This document shows, one piece after another, positions 54,750 to 62,926 of a DNA stretch of 64,000 bases. The position numbers and the translations under genes are program-made. Within the stretch, counting starts at the first letter, position 1. Each line of letters begins with the position of its first letter. Below the pieces are notes generated by a model that worked only from the letters and a program-made list of their open reading frames with translations, made no database searches and was not told where the DNA came from. Origin of the DNA: NCEH01 sp002257205 (GTDB lineage: Bacteria > Pseudomonadota > Alphaproteobacteria > Rhizobiales > Xanthobacteraceae); the NCBI RefSeq assembly GCF_043195105.1, contig NZ_JBAFWO010000001.1; one strand, given 5' to 3'.

Positions 54750-55616
54750 TCAGTCGCGCAGCAGATCGTTGATGGAGGTCTTGGCGCGGGTCTTTTCGTC
54801 CACGCGCTTCACGATCACCGCGCAATAGAGCGAGGGACCGGGCCGGCCGTCCGGCAGCGGCTTGCCGGGGAGAGCGCCGGGCACCACCACGGAATAGGGC
54901 GGAACCTCGCCCACGAACACTTCGCCGGTCTCCCGGTCGATGATCTTGGTGGAGGCGGAGATGAACACGCCCATGGAGAGCACGGAGCCGCGCCGCACCA
55001 CCACGCCCTCCACCACTTCCGAGCGGGCGCCGATGAAGCAATCATCCTCGATGATCACGGGGCCGGCCTGGAGCGGCTCCAGCACGCCGCCGATGCCGAC
55101 GCCGCCGGAGAGGTGCACATGCTTGCCGATCTGCGCGCAGGAGCCCACCGTGACCCAGGTGTCCACCATGGAGCCCTCGCCCACATGGGCGCCGAGGTTC
55201 ACGAACGAGGGCATCAGCACCACGTTGGGCGCGATATAGGCGGAGCGGCGCACGATGGCGCCGGGCACGGCCCGGAAGCCGGCGGCGCGGAATTCGCTCT
55301 CGTCCCAGCCCTCGAACTTGGAGGGCACCTTGTCCCACCAATGGGCGCCGCCCGGACCGCCGGGAATGGTTTCCATGTCGTTGAGGCGGAAAGAGAGCAG
55401 CACCGCCTTCTTCAGCCATTGATTGACGTGCCAGCTGCCGTCGGCGAGCGGCTCGGCAACCCGCACCTTGCCGGCATCGAGCAAAGCGAGCGCCGCGTTC
55501 ACCGCCTCGCGCACGGGGCCGGCGGTGTCGAAGCCGATCTCGGCCCGGGCCTCGAAGGCCGCGTCGATGATCAGTTCGAGGTCGGGATTGGCGGCGGCGA
55601 CGGCAAGGTTCGGCAT
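54750..55616 (-). CDS. dapD: 2,3,4,5-tetrahydropyridine-2,6-dicarboxylate N-succinyltransferase
   Basis: 288 residues. N-terminal helices then a left-handed beta-helix of hexapeptide repeats (VVLMPSFVNLGAHVGEGSMVDTWVTVGSCAQIGKHVHLSGGVGIGGVLEPLQ). Succinyl-CoA dependent step of lysine/diaminopimelate synthesis. Alphaproteobacterial length; start MPNLAVAAANPDLELIID preceded by gaggaac. Confidence 0.96.
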   Translation of the reverse strand: MPNLAVAAANPDLELIIDAAFEARAEIGFDTAGPVREAVNAALALLDAGKVRVAEPLADGSWHVNQWLKKAVLLSFRLNDMETIPGGPGGAHWWDKVPSKFEGWDESEFRAAGFRAVPGAIVRRSAYIAPNVVLMPSFVNLGAHVGEGSMVDTWVTVGSCAQIGKHVHLSGGVGIGGVLEPLQAGPVIIEDDCFIGARSEVVEGVVVRRGSVLSMGVFISASTKIIDRETGEVFVGEVPPYSVVVPGALPGKPLPDGRPGPSLYCAVIVKRVDEKTRAKTSINDLLRD

Positions 55617-55677
55617 GGGTTCCTCTTGAGGCTGCGGCGCCTTTCTGGCGTGCCGCGTATTGGATGGGGCAGGGGGC

Positions 55678-57288
55678 TCAGCCGCGCTCTTTCACCGAGA
55701 CGAATTTGAGCTTGGGCCATTCCTCGATGGCGCGATCGAGCACCCATTGGCTGCGGGCGAGATAGACCGTCGCCTCGTCGCGGTCGCGGGCGATGGAGGA
55801 GCGGCTGGTCTCGATGAAGCGCTCGATTTCCAGCCGGTCGCCGATGATCCAGCGGGCGGTCACGAAGGAGACGCTCTCATAGCGGATGGGAACGCCATAT
55901 TCCTTTTCCAGCCGCGAGGAGAGTACGTCCAATTGCAGCGTGCCGACCACGCCGACGATGGGCGAGGGGTCGGAGATCGGCCGCAGCACCTGCACCACGC
56001 CTTCTTCCGCCATGTCCTGGAGCGCCTTGGACAGCTGCTTGGCCTTGATGGGGTCCGCCAACAGCACCCGGCGCAGGATTTCCGGGGCGAAATCGGGAAT
56101 GCCCTCGAAGCGGATCACCTCGCCCTCGGACAAGGTGTCTCCGACCCGCAGCATGCCGTGGTTGGGAATGCCGATGATGTCGCCGGCCACCGCCTCGTCC
56201 ACCGTCTCGCGCTCCTGGGCGAAGAAGAAGATGGGGTTGGCGATCGCCATGTGGCGCTTCTCGCGGGCGTTATAGAGCTTCATGCCGCGCTTGAAGGTGC
56301 CGGAGCACAGGCGCACGAAGGCCACGCGGTCGCGATGGTTCGGGTCCATATTGGCCTGCACCTTGAAGACGAAGCCGGAGACATTGTCCTCGGCCGGCTG
56401 CACGATGCGGCCGTTGGCGCTGCGCGGCAGGGGGCTCGGGCCAAAGGTGCCGAGGCCGGCGAGCAATTCGCCCACGCCCGCCTCCTTGATGGCGCTGCCG
56501 AAGAACACCGGCGAGAGATGGCCCTCGCGGAAGCTCTCCAGATCGAACGGCGGCAGCACGCCGAGCGCGAGGGTCAGCCCCTCCACCGATTCGGCGATGA
56601 TGCGGGGGTCGATGCCCTCGACCTCCAGCAGGTCTTCGGGTTGCTCGAAAGGCACCAGGCGCGTCAGCAGGCCGCCGCGCTCCTCGGCGAAGCGGGCGCA
56701 TTTGTTGGGCACGTCGATGAGGCCGCGGAAATCCGTGCCCATGCCCACCGGCCAGGTGAAGGGCGTGAGATCCAGCGCCAAGGTTGCGGCGATGTCGTCC
56801 ATCAGGCCGAGCGGTTCGAGGCCCTCGCGGTCCACCTTGTTGATGAAGGTGAAGATGGGAATGTCGCGCAGGCGGCACACTTCGAACAATTTGCGGGTCT
56901 GGCTCTCGATGCCCTTGGCGGCGTCGATCACCATCACCGCCGCGTCCACGGCCGAGAGGGTGCGGTAGGTATCCTCGGAAAAGTCCGAGTGGCCCGGCGT
57001 GTCGAGCAGATTGTAGACGATGCCGTCGCGCTCGAAGGTCATCACCGAGGAGGTGACGGAAATACCGCGCTGCTGCTCGATTTCCATCCAGTCGGAGCGG
57101 GTGCGGCGGCGATCGCCGCGCGCGCGCACCTGGCCGGCCATGCGGATGGCGCCGGAGGCAAGCAGCAGCTTTTCCGTCAGCGTGGTCTTGCCCGCGTCGG
57201 GATGGGAGATGATGGCGAAGGTGCGCCGGTGCGCAAAATCGGGAGCGTCGGCGGAAGGCGCCGTGACATGGGCGGTGGGATCGAGCAT
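55678..57288 (-). CDS. prfC: Peptide chain release factor 3
   Basis: 536 residues from MLDPTAHVTAPSADAPDFAHRRTFAIISHPDAGKTTLTEKLL. G1 SHPDAGKTTLTE, switch QQRGISVTSSVMTF, G3 DTPGHSDFSEDTYRTL and G4 NKVDREG. 81 upstream codons are open but not RF3-like. Frees RF1/RF2 from the ribosome with GTP. Start supported by the length of E. coli PrfC (529). Confidence 0.96.
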   Translation of the reverse strand: MLDPTAHVTAPSADAPDFAHRRTFAIISHPDAGKTTLTEKLLLASGAIRMAGQVRARGDRRRTRSDWMEIEQQRGISVTSSVMTFERDGIVYNLLDTPGHSDFSEDTYRTLSAVDAAVMVIDAAKGIESQTRKLFEVCRLRDIPIFTFINKVDREGLEPLGLMDDIAATLALDLTPFTWPVGMGTDFRGLIDVPNKCARFAEERGGLLTRLVPFEQPEDLLEVEGIDPRIIAESVEGLTLALGVLPPFDLESFREGHLSPVFFGSAIKEAGVGELLAGLGTFGPSPLPRSANGRIVQPAEDNVSGFVFKVQANMDPNHRDRVAFVRLCSGTFKRGMKLYNAREKRHMAIANPIFFFAQERETVDEAVAGDIIGIPNHGMLRVGDTLSEGEVIRFEGIPDFAPEILRRVLLADPIKAKQLSKALQDMAEEGVVQVLRPISDPSPIVGVVGTLQLDVLSSRLEKEYGVPIRYESVSFVTARWIIGDRLEIERFIETSRSSIARDRDEATVYLARSQWVLDRAIEEWPKLKFVSVKERG

Positions 57289-57485
57289 GGGCGCCTTATA
57301 ATCCGAAAAGCCGGCGCGAGAAACGGTCTCGCGTGCTCTCCTTCTCCTTGGGCGATGTGCGGCTGAAGGGGCGGCGAACCGGGCGCATTTGCGTTCCGCG
57401 CCGTCGATCCGCGCCATGCCATGGTCGCGCGGGGCGGCTATGATCGTGCCGGCGCCGGAAGAAACCTCGCAAAGGGGGACGCAGC

Positions 57486-57934
57486 ATGGTGGGCGTGGGG
57501 AAGAAGCGGCACGGCGGCGTGGGGTTTTCAATAGCGGCAGGCTTTGCGAGGACGGGCCTCGTAGCGGCGATGATCGCTGGGCTCACAGCTCCGGCTCAAG
57601 CGCTGCTGGCGCCGCAATATTACGAGCTGGCCCGACGGGAAGCGGCGAGCGTCATCGTGATTGCCGTCAGCGCGGTGACGCCGCCTTCAGAGGGATATGG
57701 CGCCTGCCGCGTCACGGGGCAGGTGAAGGCGGTGGAGCGGGGCGCGGCCCATGCGGTGGGCAGGATATCACCCTCGCCGTTCCCTGCCGCAAGGCGGGGG
57801 CGCAGCCACCCTTGGGCGGCACGATCTATCAGGATGTGGATGCGCTGCGCGCGACGCCGTTCGGCCGCGCCTATCTCGATGCGCAGGGCACGCTCGCCCT
57901 GTCGCAGTACGAAATGCTGAAAACCTGGCCCTGA
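57486..57934 (+). pseudogene. Frameshifted secreted protein of unknown function
   Basis: First part MVGVGKKRHGGVGFSIAAGFARTGLVAAMIAGLTAPAQALLAPQYYELARREAASVIVIAVSAVTPP with a signal peptide ending AQA. At about 57765 (gtgggcaggatatc) the sense moves to the next frame: DITLAVPCRKAGAQPPLGG, then TIYQDVDALRATPFGRAYL, LALSQYEMLKTWP, stop at 57932-57934. One added C would restore a continuous 149-codon gene. Either real inactivation or a base error. Family unknown; I recall similar secreted proteins in Hyphomicrobiales. Confidence 0.75.
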
Positions 57935-57979
57935 GCCGCGCCGGGACGCTTCACGAAGCTGCGTGCGCGCGAAAACCGC

Positions 57980-58315
57980 TCAGTCGCCTTGGCCGGGCTC
58001 GGGGGAGAACAATTCTTCCTTGCCGGGCTTGCCGTCCCATTCCTTGGCGTCCGGCGGGGCGTCGCGCTTCAAGGTGATGTTGGGCCAGCTCTTGGCGTAA
58101 TCGGCGTTCAGCGACAGCCATTTCTCAAGACCCGGCTCGGTGTCGGGCTTGATCGCCTCGGCCGGGCATTCCGGCTCGCACACCCCGCAATCGATGCATT
58201 CATCGGGGTGGATCACCAGCATGTTCTCGCCCTCGTAGAAACAGTCCACCGGGCACACGGAGACGCAATCCATGTACTTACAGCGGATGCAGTTCTCGGT
58301 GACGACATAGGTCAT
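57980..58315 (-). CDS. fdxA: 7Fe ferredoxin
   Basis: 111 residues. Cys9, Cys17 and a C-terminal-loop Cys fit a [3Fe-4S] cluster, and Cys21 with CIDCGVCEPECP fits a [4Fe-4S] one; Cys12 is extra, as in Azotobacter ferredoxin I. Start MTYVVTENCIRCKYMDCVSVCPVDCF. The C-terminal 55 residues are the usual extension of the FdxA group. Convergent with the frameshifted gene. Confidence 0.95.
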   Translation of the reverse strand: MTYVVTENCIRCKYMDCVSVCPVDCFYEGENMLVIHPDECIDCGVCEPECPAEAIKPDTEPGLEKWLSLNADYAKSWPNITLKRDAPPDAKEWDGKPGKEELFSPEPGQGD

Positions 58316-58400
58316 GGCTTATCCCTTTCGCGCGCCGGACTACTCCAGCCCGGCGCAGCGCGCAAGCGAGGCGAACCCCGCACACACGCTTTTTACTTTG

Positions 58401-58724
58401 TCAGGATGTTATTTCGTCAAATAGCTCACGCGCGGATGTAGCATCTCCGCGCCGATCGATAAAGGCACGGACGCGCAGCACCCGCACGCCGTGATCGAGG
58501 GCGATGGTGACCACCTGCCCTTCGCGCACCGAATAGCCCGCGCTCAGCACGCGGGCGCTATCCACGCGGACATGGCCGGAGCGGATGAGGCCGGCCGCGT
58601 CGCTGCGCGCGCGCACCACCCTTGCGTTCCACAGCCAGCGGTCCAGCCGCTGGCGCTGGGGCGCGCCGGCTTCGGGAAACTCCCCGCGCGGCGCGTCCTC
58701 GTCGTGAAAATCGTCCTTGGCCAC
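58401..58724 (-). CDS. S4-domain RNA-binding protein (Hsp15-like)
   Basis: 107 residues with GTG start directly following the helicase stop, so they are co-transcribed. QRLDRWLWNARVVRARSDAAGLIRSGHVRVDSARVLSAGYSVREGQVVTI is the S4 fold. In E. coli the Hsp15 relative recycles stalled 50S subunits. Commonly sits next to the Suv3-like helicase in alphaproteobacteria. Confidence 0.92.
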   Translation of the reverse strand: MAKDDFHDEDAPRGEFPEAGAPQRQRLDRWLWNARVVRARSDAAGLIRSGHVRVDSARVLSAGYSVREGQVVTIALDHGVRVLRVRAFIDRRGDATSARELFDEITS

Positions 58725-61700
58725 TCAGCCGCCTTTCTTGTCCGCCTCCATGCGCGCCTTCAAGGCGGCAAGCGCGGCGAACGGGCTGTCGGGATCGGCG
58801 GGCTTCTCGCGCCGCCGGTCCGAATGCACCTGCACCCGCTCCGGGCGCGGCCCACGCGGGGCCTCGCCTTCACGCGGCGGACCGCGGAACGGGCGGTCGT
58901 TGCGCGGCGGGCGCTGGCCCTGCCGTTCACCCTGGCGCTCGGTGTGCGGCTCGCCGGCAGTGCTCTCGGCGCCGGGCGCGGCGGCGGTCACTTCCGGGCC
59001 GCCTTCGCGCGGACGGTCGAAGCGGCGGTTCGGCGGACGGCCCTCACGACGCTCGCCCTCGCGGCGTTCGCCGCCGGAGCGCTGGCCTTCACGCTGACCA
59101 TGTCCTTCCCGCTGACCATGTCCTTCGCGCTGGCCTTGGCCCTCGCGCTGGCCATGCTGGGGCCGCTCGCGGCGCGGCGCACCCGGCGGACGGCCGGGAC
59201 GCCACACTTCGATCAGCTCTGGCTCGCCGGTGATCTCGGCAACCGCCGCTTCCACAGCTTCCCCGGTGATTTCGGCGGTGGCCTCGGCCCCGGTGGCCGC
59301 ATCCTCGGCGACCGGAAGCTCGCTGGTGGCGAGCGCGTCGACGAGCGGCGCCGTCTCCACGGCGGGGCTCGCCTCGGCTTCGACGGCGTCTTCGGCAGGG
59401 GCGTCGACGATCTCGACTTCGGCCACCTCGGCGGCTTCGGCCTTGATCGCTTCGGCCTCAATGGCTTCGGCTTCGGGCGCCGCAGCCTCGACACCCTCGG
59501 CGGTCACCTCCACCGGCGCATCGGCCGGTTCGGCGGCTTCAGCCTCGGCGGCGGGCGCGCCGTCGTCGGGTCCGAACAGAAGATCGGCCTCGATGGCGCC
59601 TTCCGGTGCCGGCGCCAGCTCCTGGGCCGGCGCGGCGGCGGCGACCGGGACCTCGGCCTCGACCGGCGGGGCTTCGCGCTTTTCCATGCGATAGCCGAGC
59701 GAGCGCAGGATCGAGGCGAAATCCTCCCCCGAGCAGCCGGCCAGCGAGGTCATGCCGACGGTCACGGTGAAGCCGCGCCCGTCCACGGCGCCGGCGGGCT
59801 TGGGGCCGGGCGAATTGGGCCGCCAGGCGAGCGCCGGGCGAATCAGATCGGCGAGGCGTTCCAGAATATCCACGCGCACGGCCCGCTCGCCGCAGACGCG
59901 GAAGCCCACCGCGCGATACAGGCTCTTGTGGATCTCGTGATCCACGGGAATGGACGTGCGGCCCGAAGCGGCGAGATGGGGCAGCTCATCCAGCCCCTTC
60001 TGCGCAAGGCCGCCGTGCTTCAAGGCGAACAATTCCGCCGCCAGAGCGCGGGGCGCCGGCTTCAGCAGGCCGGGCAGATAGATGTGATGGGCGCCGAACC
60101 GCACGCCATAGCCGCGCAGCGTGGCGCGGGCGGCCTGGTCGAGGGTCTTCATCTCCTCGGCGACGCGGCTGCGCTCCAGCACGCCGAGCGCCTCGACGAT
60201 CTGAAACGCGATGCCGCGCCCGATGCCGGTGATGTCCTCCGCCTCGCCGAGCTTCAGCAGCGGGCCGAGCAGCTTTTCCACATGGGCCTTCAGCCACAGC
60301 GTGAGGCGGGCTTCCACTTGCTCGCGGGCCGGGCCCGTCAGATGCTCGTCGGCGATGATCTTGAAGCGGGGTTTGAGCACCTCTTCGCCGGGGATCAGCT
60401 TGGCGATCGGCTCGCCGGTCCAGCGGATGGTGCCGTCGGCGGTGAGCACGAAGGCTTCATCCACCGCCTGACCGACCCGCGTCGCGCGTGCCTCGATCTC
60501 TCCCGCTAGCGCCTTCTGGGCGGCGGCGCGCAAGGCCTTCGCTTCCTCTCCCCCGGCGGCGGGGTCGGGCGCGAACTGGAATCCCTGGAGGTGGCCGATC
60601 ACATGGCCCTCCACTTTAACATCGCCGGTCTTGCTGATCTCAGTCTCGAGCATCGTATTCTCTCGCAGGCGTCGCATGAGCACGCTGGTCCGCCGATCCA
60701 CGAACCGCTGAGCCAGCCGTTCGTGCAGTGCGTCGGAAAGCTTGTCTTCGACCCCTCTTGTGACGCCTTGCCAGTGCTCCGGATCCGTGAGCCAGTCGGG
60801 GCGGTTGGCGACGAAGGTGAGTGTCCGCACCTGGGCGATCCGTCTCGACAGCGTGTCGATGTCTCCTTCCGCGCGATCGGTCAAGGCGATTTGACGCGCG
60901 AACCACTCATCAGGGAGTCGTCCCCCGTTTCCGACATGGCCGAAAATGGTCGAAACCAGCTCCGCATGGGCACCCGGAGAGATCTTGCGATAGTCCGGCA
61001 CCTGGCATGCGTCCCAGAGCCGCGCGATGGCGGCAGCATTGGTTGCGCGTGCCGCTACGTCCGCGTCGCGGCTCATGATTTCGAGCACTTGCACATCGTC
61101 CGCCGTCGGCGCGCGGGTCAATCCCTCCTCGCGTGGCGGTACCGAAAGGCTCTCCATCAAGGATTTGAGAGAGGTGAAATCCGGCACCGCGTTGCGCCAT
61201 TGCAACACTTTTGCCGTGTCAAAAACATGACTTTCCAGCCGCTCCACCAATTCCGGCTCGAAAGGATCGCAACGTCCGGTGGTGCCGAAGGTGCCGTCGC
61301 GGGTGGCCCGGCCGGCGCGGCCGGCGATCTGCGCCATCTCCGCCGGGTTGAGGCGGCGGAATTGCCAGCCGTCGAACTTGCGGTCGGAGGCGAAAGCGAC
61401 GTGGTCCACGTCGAGATTGAGGCCCATGCCGATGGCGTCGGTCGCCACCAGATAATCCACGTCGCCGCTCTGGTAGAGCTCCACCTGGGCGTTGCGGGTG
61501 CGCGGAGAAAGCGCACCCATCACCACCGCCGCGCCACCCCGTTGGCGGCGGATCAATTCGGCGATGGCATAGACCTCCTCGGCCGAGAAGGCGACGATGG
61601 CCGAGCGCGGCGGCAGGCGGGTGATCTTCTTTTCGCCGGCAAAGGACAGCGTCGAGAGGCGCGGCCGCACTGACACCGTGACGCCCGGCAGCAGCTTTTC

Positions 61701-62135
61701 CACCAGCGGCCGCATCGTGGCCGAGCCCAGCAGCAGGGTTTCGAACCGCCCGCGCCGGTTGAGAATGCGGTTGGTGAAGACGTGCCCGCGATCGAGGTCG
61801 CAGGCGATCTGGATCTCGTCGATGGCGACGAAGGCCACGTCGAGATCGCGCGGCATGGCCTCGATGGTGGCCACCCAATAGCGCGGATGGGGCGGCTTGA
61901 TCTTTTCCTCGCCGGTGACGAGGGCGACCTGTTCGGGGCCGACCCGCTCGACGATGCGCTGATAGACCTCGCGCGCCAGCAGGCGCAACGGCAGGCCGAT
62001 GAGCCCGCTTTCATGGCCGAGCATGCGCTCGATGGCGAGATGGGTCTTTCCGGTATTGGTCGGCCCGAGCACCGCGGTCACGCCCCGCGCCCGGATCGAG
62101 CGCGGCAAGACGGCCAGCTTTGTCACATCGTCCAT
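58725..62135 (-). CDS. Suv3-like RNA/DNA helicase with long low-complexity C-terminus
   Basis: 1136 residues. DExH helicase core: Walker A GPTNTGKTHLA (~residue 25), DEIQ box FVAIDEIQIACDLDRGHVF, MGLNLDVDHVAFASDRKFDG and QIAGRAGRATRDGTFG. The core to about residue 820 matches alphaproteobacterial Suv3-type helicases. The rest is acidic Ala/Glu-rich (AEAEAAEPADAPVEVTAEG) and then basic Arg/Gln/Gly-rich (QREGHGQREGHGQREG), both likely disordered and RNA-binding. It could process RNA with the adjacent S4 protein. Confidence 0.92.
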   Translation of the reverse strand: MDDVTKLAVLPRSIRARGVTAVLGPTNTGKTHLAIERMLGHESGLIGLPLRLLAREVYQRIVERVGPEQVALVTGEEKIKPPHPRYWVATIEAMPRDLDVAFVAIDEIQIACDLDRGHVFTNRILNRRGRFETLLLGSATMRPLVEKLLPGVTVSVRPRLSTLSFAGEKKITRLPPRSAIVAFSAEEVYAIAELIRRQRGGAAVVMGALSPRTRNAQVELYQSGDVDYLVATDAIGMGLNLDVDHVAFASDRKFDGWQFRRLNPAEMAQIAGRAGRATRDGTFGTTGRCDPFEPELVERLESHVFDTAKVLQWRNAVPDFTSLKSLMESLSVPPREEGLTRAPTADDVQVLEIMSRDADVAARATNAAAIARLWDACQVPDYRKISPGAHAELVSTIFGHVGNGGRLPDEWFARQIALTDRAEGDIDTLSRRIAQVRTLTFVANRPDWLTDPEHWQGVTRGVEDKLSDALHERLAQRFVDRRTSVLMRRLRENTMLETEISKTGDVKVEGHVIGHLQGFQFAPDPAAGGEEAKALRAAAQKALAGEIEARATRVGQAVDEAFVLTADGTIRWTGEPIAKLIPGEEVLKPRFKIIADEHLTGPAREQVEARLTLWLKAHVEKLLGPLLKLGEAEDITGIGRGIAFQIVEALGVLERSRVAEEMKTLDQAARATLRGYGVRFGAHHIYLPGLLKPAPRALAAELFALKHGGLAQKGLDELPHLAASGRTSIPVDHEIHKSLYRAVGFRVCGERAVRVDILERLADLIRPALAWRPNSPGPKPAGAVDGRGFTVTVGMTSLAGCSGEDFASILRSLGYRMEKREAPPVEAEVPVAAAAPAQELAPAPEGAIEADLLFGPDDGAPAAEAEAAEPADAPVEVTAEGVEAAAPEAEAIEAEAIKAEAAEVAEVEIVDAPAEDAVEAEASPAVETAPLVDALATSELPVAEDAATGAEATAEITGEAVEAAVAEITGEPELIEVWRPGRPPGAPRRERPQHGQREGQGQREGHGQREGHGQREGQRSGGERREGERREGRPPNRRFDRPREGGPEVTAAAPGAESTAGEPHTERQGERQGQRPPRNDRPFRGPPREGEAPRGPRPERVQVHSDRRREKPADPDSPFAALAALKARMEADKKGG
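59085..59155 (+). repeat. 18-bp coding repeats in the helicase tail
   Basis: Units of 18 bases around gctgaccatgtccttcg (two close copies, then degraded units) encode QREGHG-type hexapeptides in the Gln/Arg/Glu/Gly-rich C-terminus. In-frame and protein-level; not a CRISPR. Confidence 0.7.
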
Positions 62136-62497
62136 CAGCGCGTGGCGTCCGCAAATCTTGGAGGACTGTCTTGGGAAAGCCCTCTTGATGAAGGCTCTGT
62201 ATCATATCGGGGCAGGAAGACCAGGATACTAGACCGCAGGGGAACATGGGCGGAACAAAGGCGGAGCGAATCGCTCTCCAGCCGCCGCCACCCCGATGTT
62301 CTCCTTTCAGCCCCTGTCCCAGGGCGGGACAGCGGCGCACGCCCAGGGGAACGGATGCGGCTCAAACCCGGTCCGAATCGGCAAAAGCCACGCAAGCGCC
62401 TTTTGTTCACGGGTAAGAAGGAACCGCCCCGCGCCCGCCTGTGTTATGGGGTTCGAGATGCCGCGCGGTCCTCCGCGCCGGGCGTGGGAGGGAAAAT
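62136..62497. other. Intergenic region between the helicase and a small secreted protein gene
   Basis: 362 bases between divergent genes. Mixed composition with an AT-rich patch at about 62185-62235 (gatgaaggctctgtatcatatcggg and ggatactagaccgcagggg) that could hold both promoters, but no consensus pair is convincing. No gene-like frame is seen. Confidence 0.45.
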
Positions 62498-62824
62498 ATG
62501 CGTAGGGCTCAGTCGAGATTCGCCGTCGTCCTTGCCTTCGGCCTGGCATGGGTCTCGGCCTTGGCGGGAGGCATCGCCCCGGCCGCCGCACAGACCAGCA
62601 ACGCACCGCTCGACGTGCGTCCGGCCCCGCAGGCGACCCCGCCGGGCGCGGCCGATGACGCCACGGGCAGCGTGCGTCCCGCGCCCGAAACAGGCGCCAT
62701 CGTGCCGCGCGGCGCGCCGCAGGGCATCAGCACCGTGCCGCCGGAGCCCAATCCCTCGGTCAATCCCGGCCGCAATGCGCTCGGCTGCCCGGACATGGAC
62801 CCGCTCTGCCAGAACGGCCGCTGA
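62498..62824 (+). CDS. Small secreted Pro-rich protein of unknown function
   Basis: 108 residues from MRRAQSRFAVVLAFGLAWVSALAGGIAPAAAQ, a signal peptide with gggaggg at a good distance from ATG. Mature part is Pro/Ala-rich (DVRPAPQATPPGAADDATGSV) and ends NALGCPDMDPLCQNGR with two Cys that could bridge. No family recognised. Nineteen further upstream codons are open but unlikely. Confidence 0.65.
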   Translation: MRRAQSRFAVVLAFGLAWVSALAGGIAPAAAQTSNAPLDVRPAPQATPPGAADDATGSVRPAPETGAIVPRGAPQGISTVPPEPNPSVNPGRNALGCPDMDPLCQNGR

Positions 62825-62891
62825 GGCGGGGCGGAACCTTTCTCCGCGCAAGCCTCGGCACAGGTGCGCCTTCACGCCTGCGTGCGCGCGC

Positions 62892-62926
62892 TTGACACGG
62901 GGATTGGGGCGTCGCTTCTAGGCGAA
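62892..62926 (+). promoter_or_regulatory. Candidate promoter immediately upstream of metX
   Basis: TTGACA (62892-62897), 17 bases, CTTCTA (62915-62920) and then the metX ATG seven bases on. If used, transcription would start at or next to the ATG. The -10 is a poor match, so this is tentative. Confidence 0.35.

Noticed and set aside
59080..59160. CRISPR-like spaced repeats
   Set aside because: Units are contiguous 18-mers in frame within the helicase tail, without spacers; they are coding repeats.
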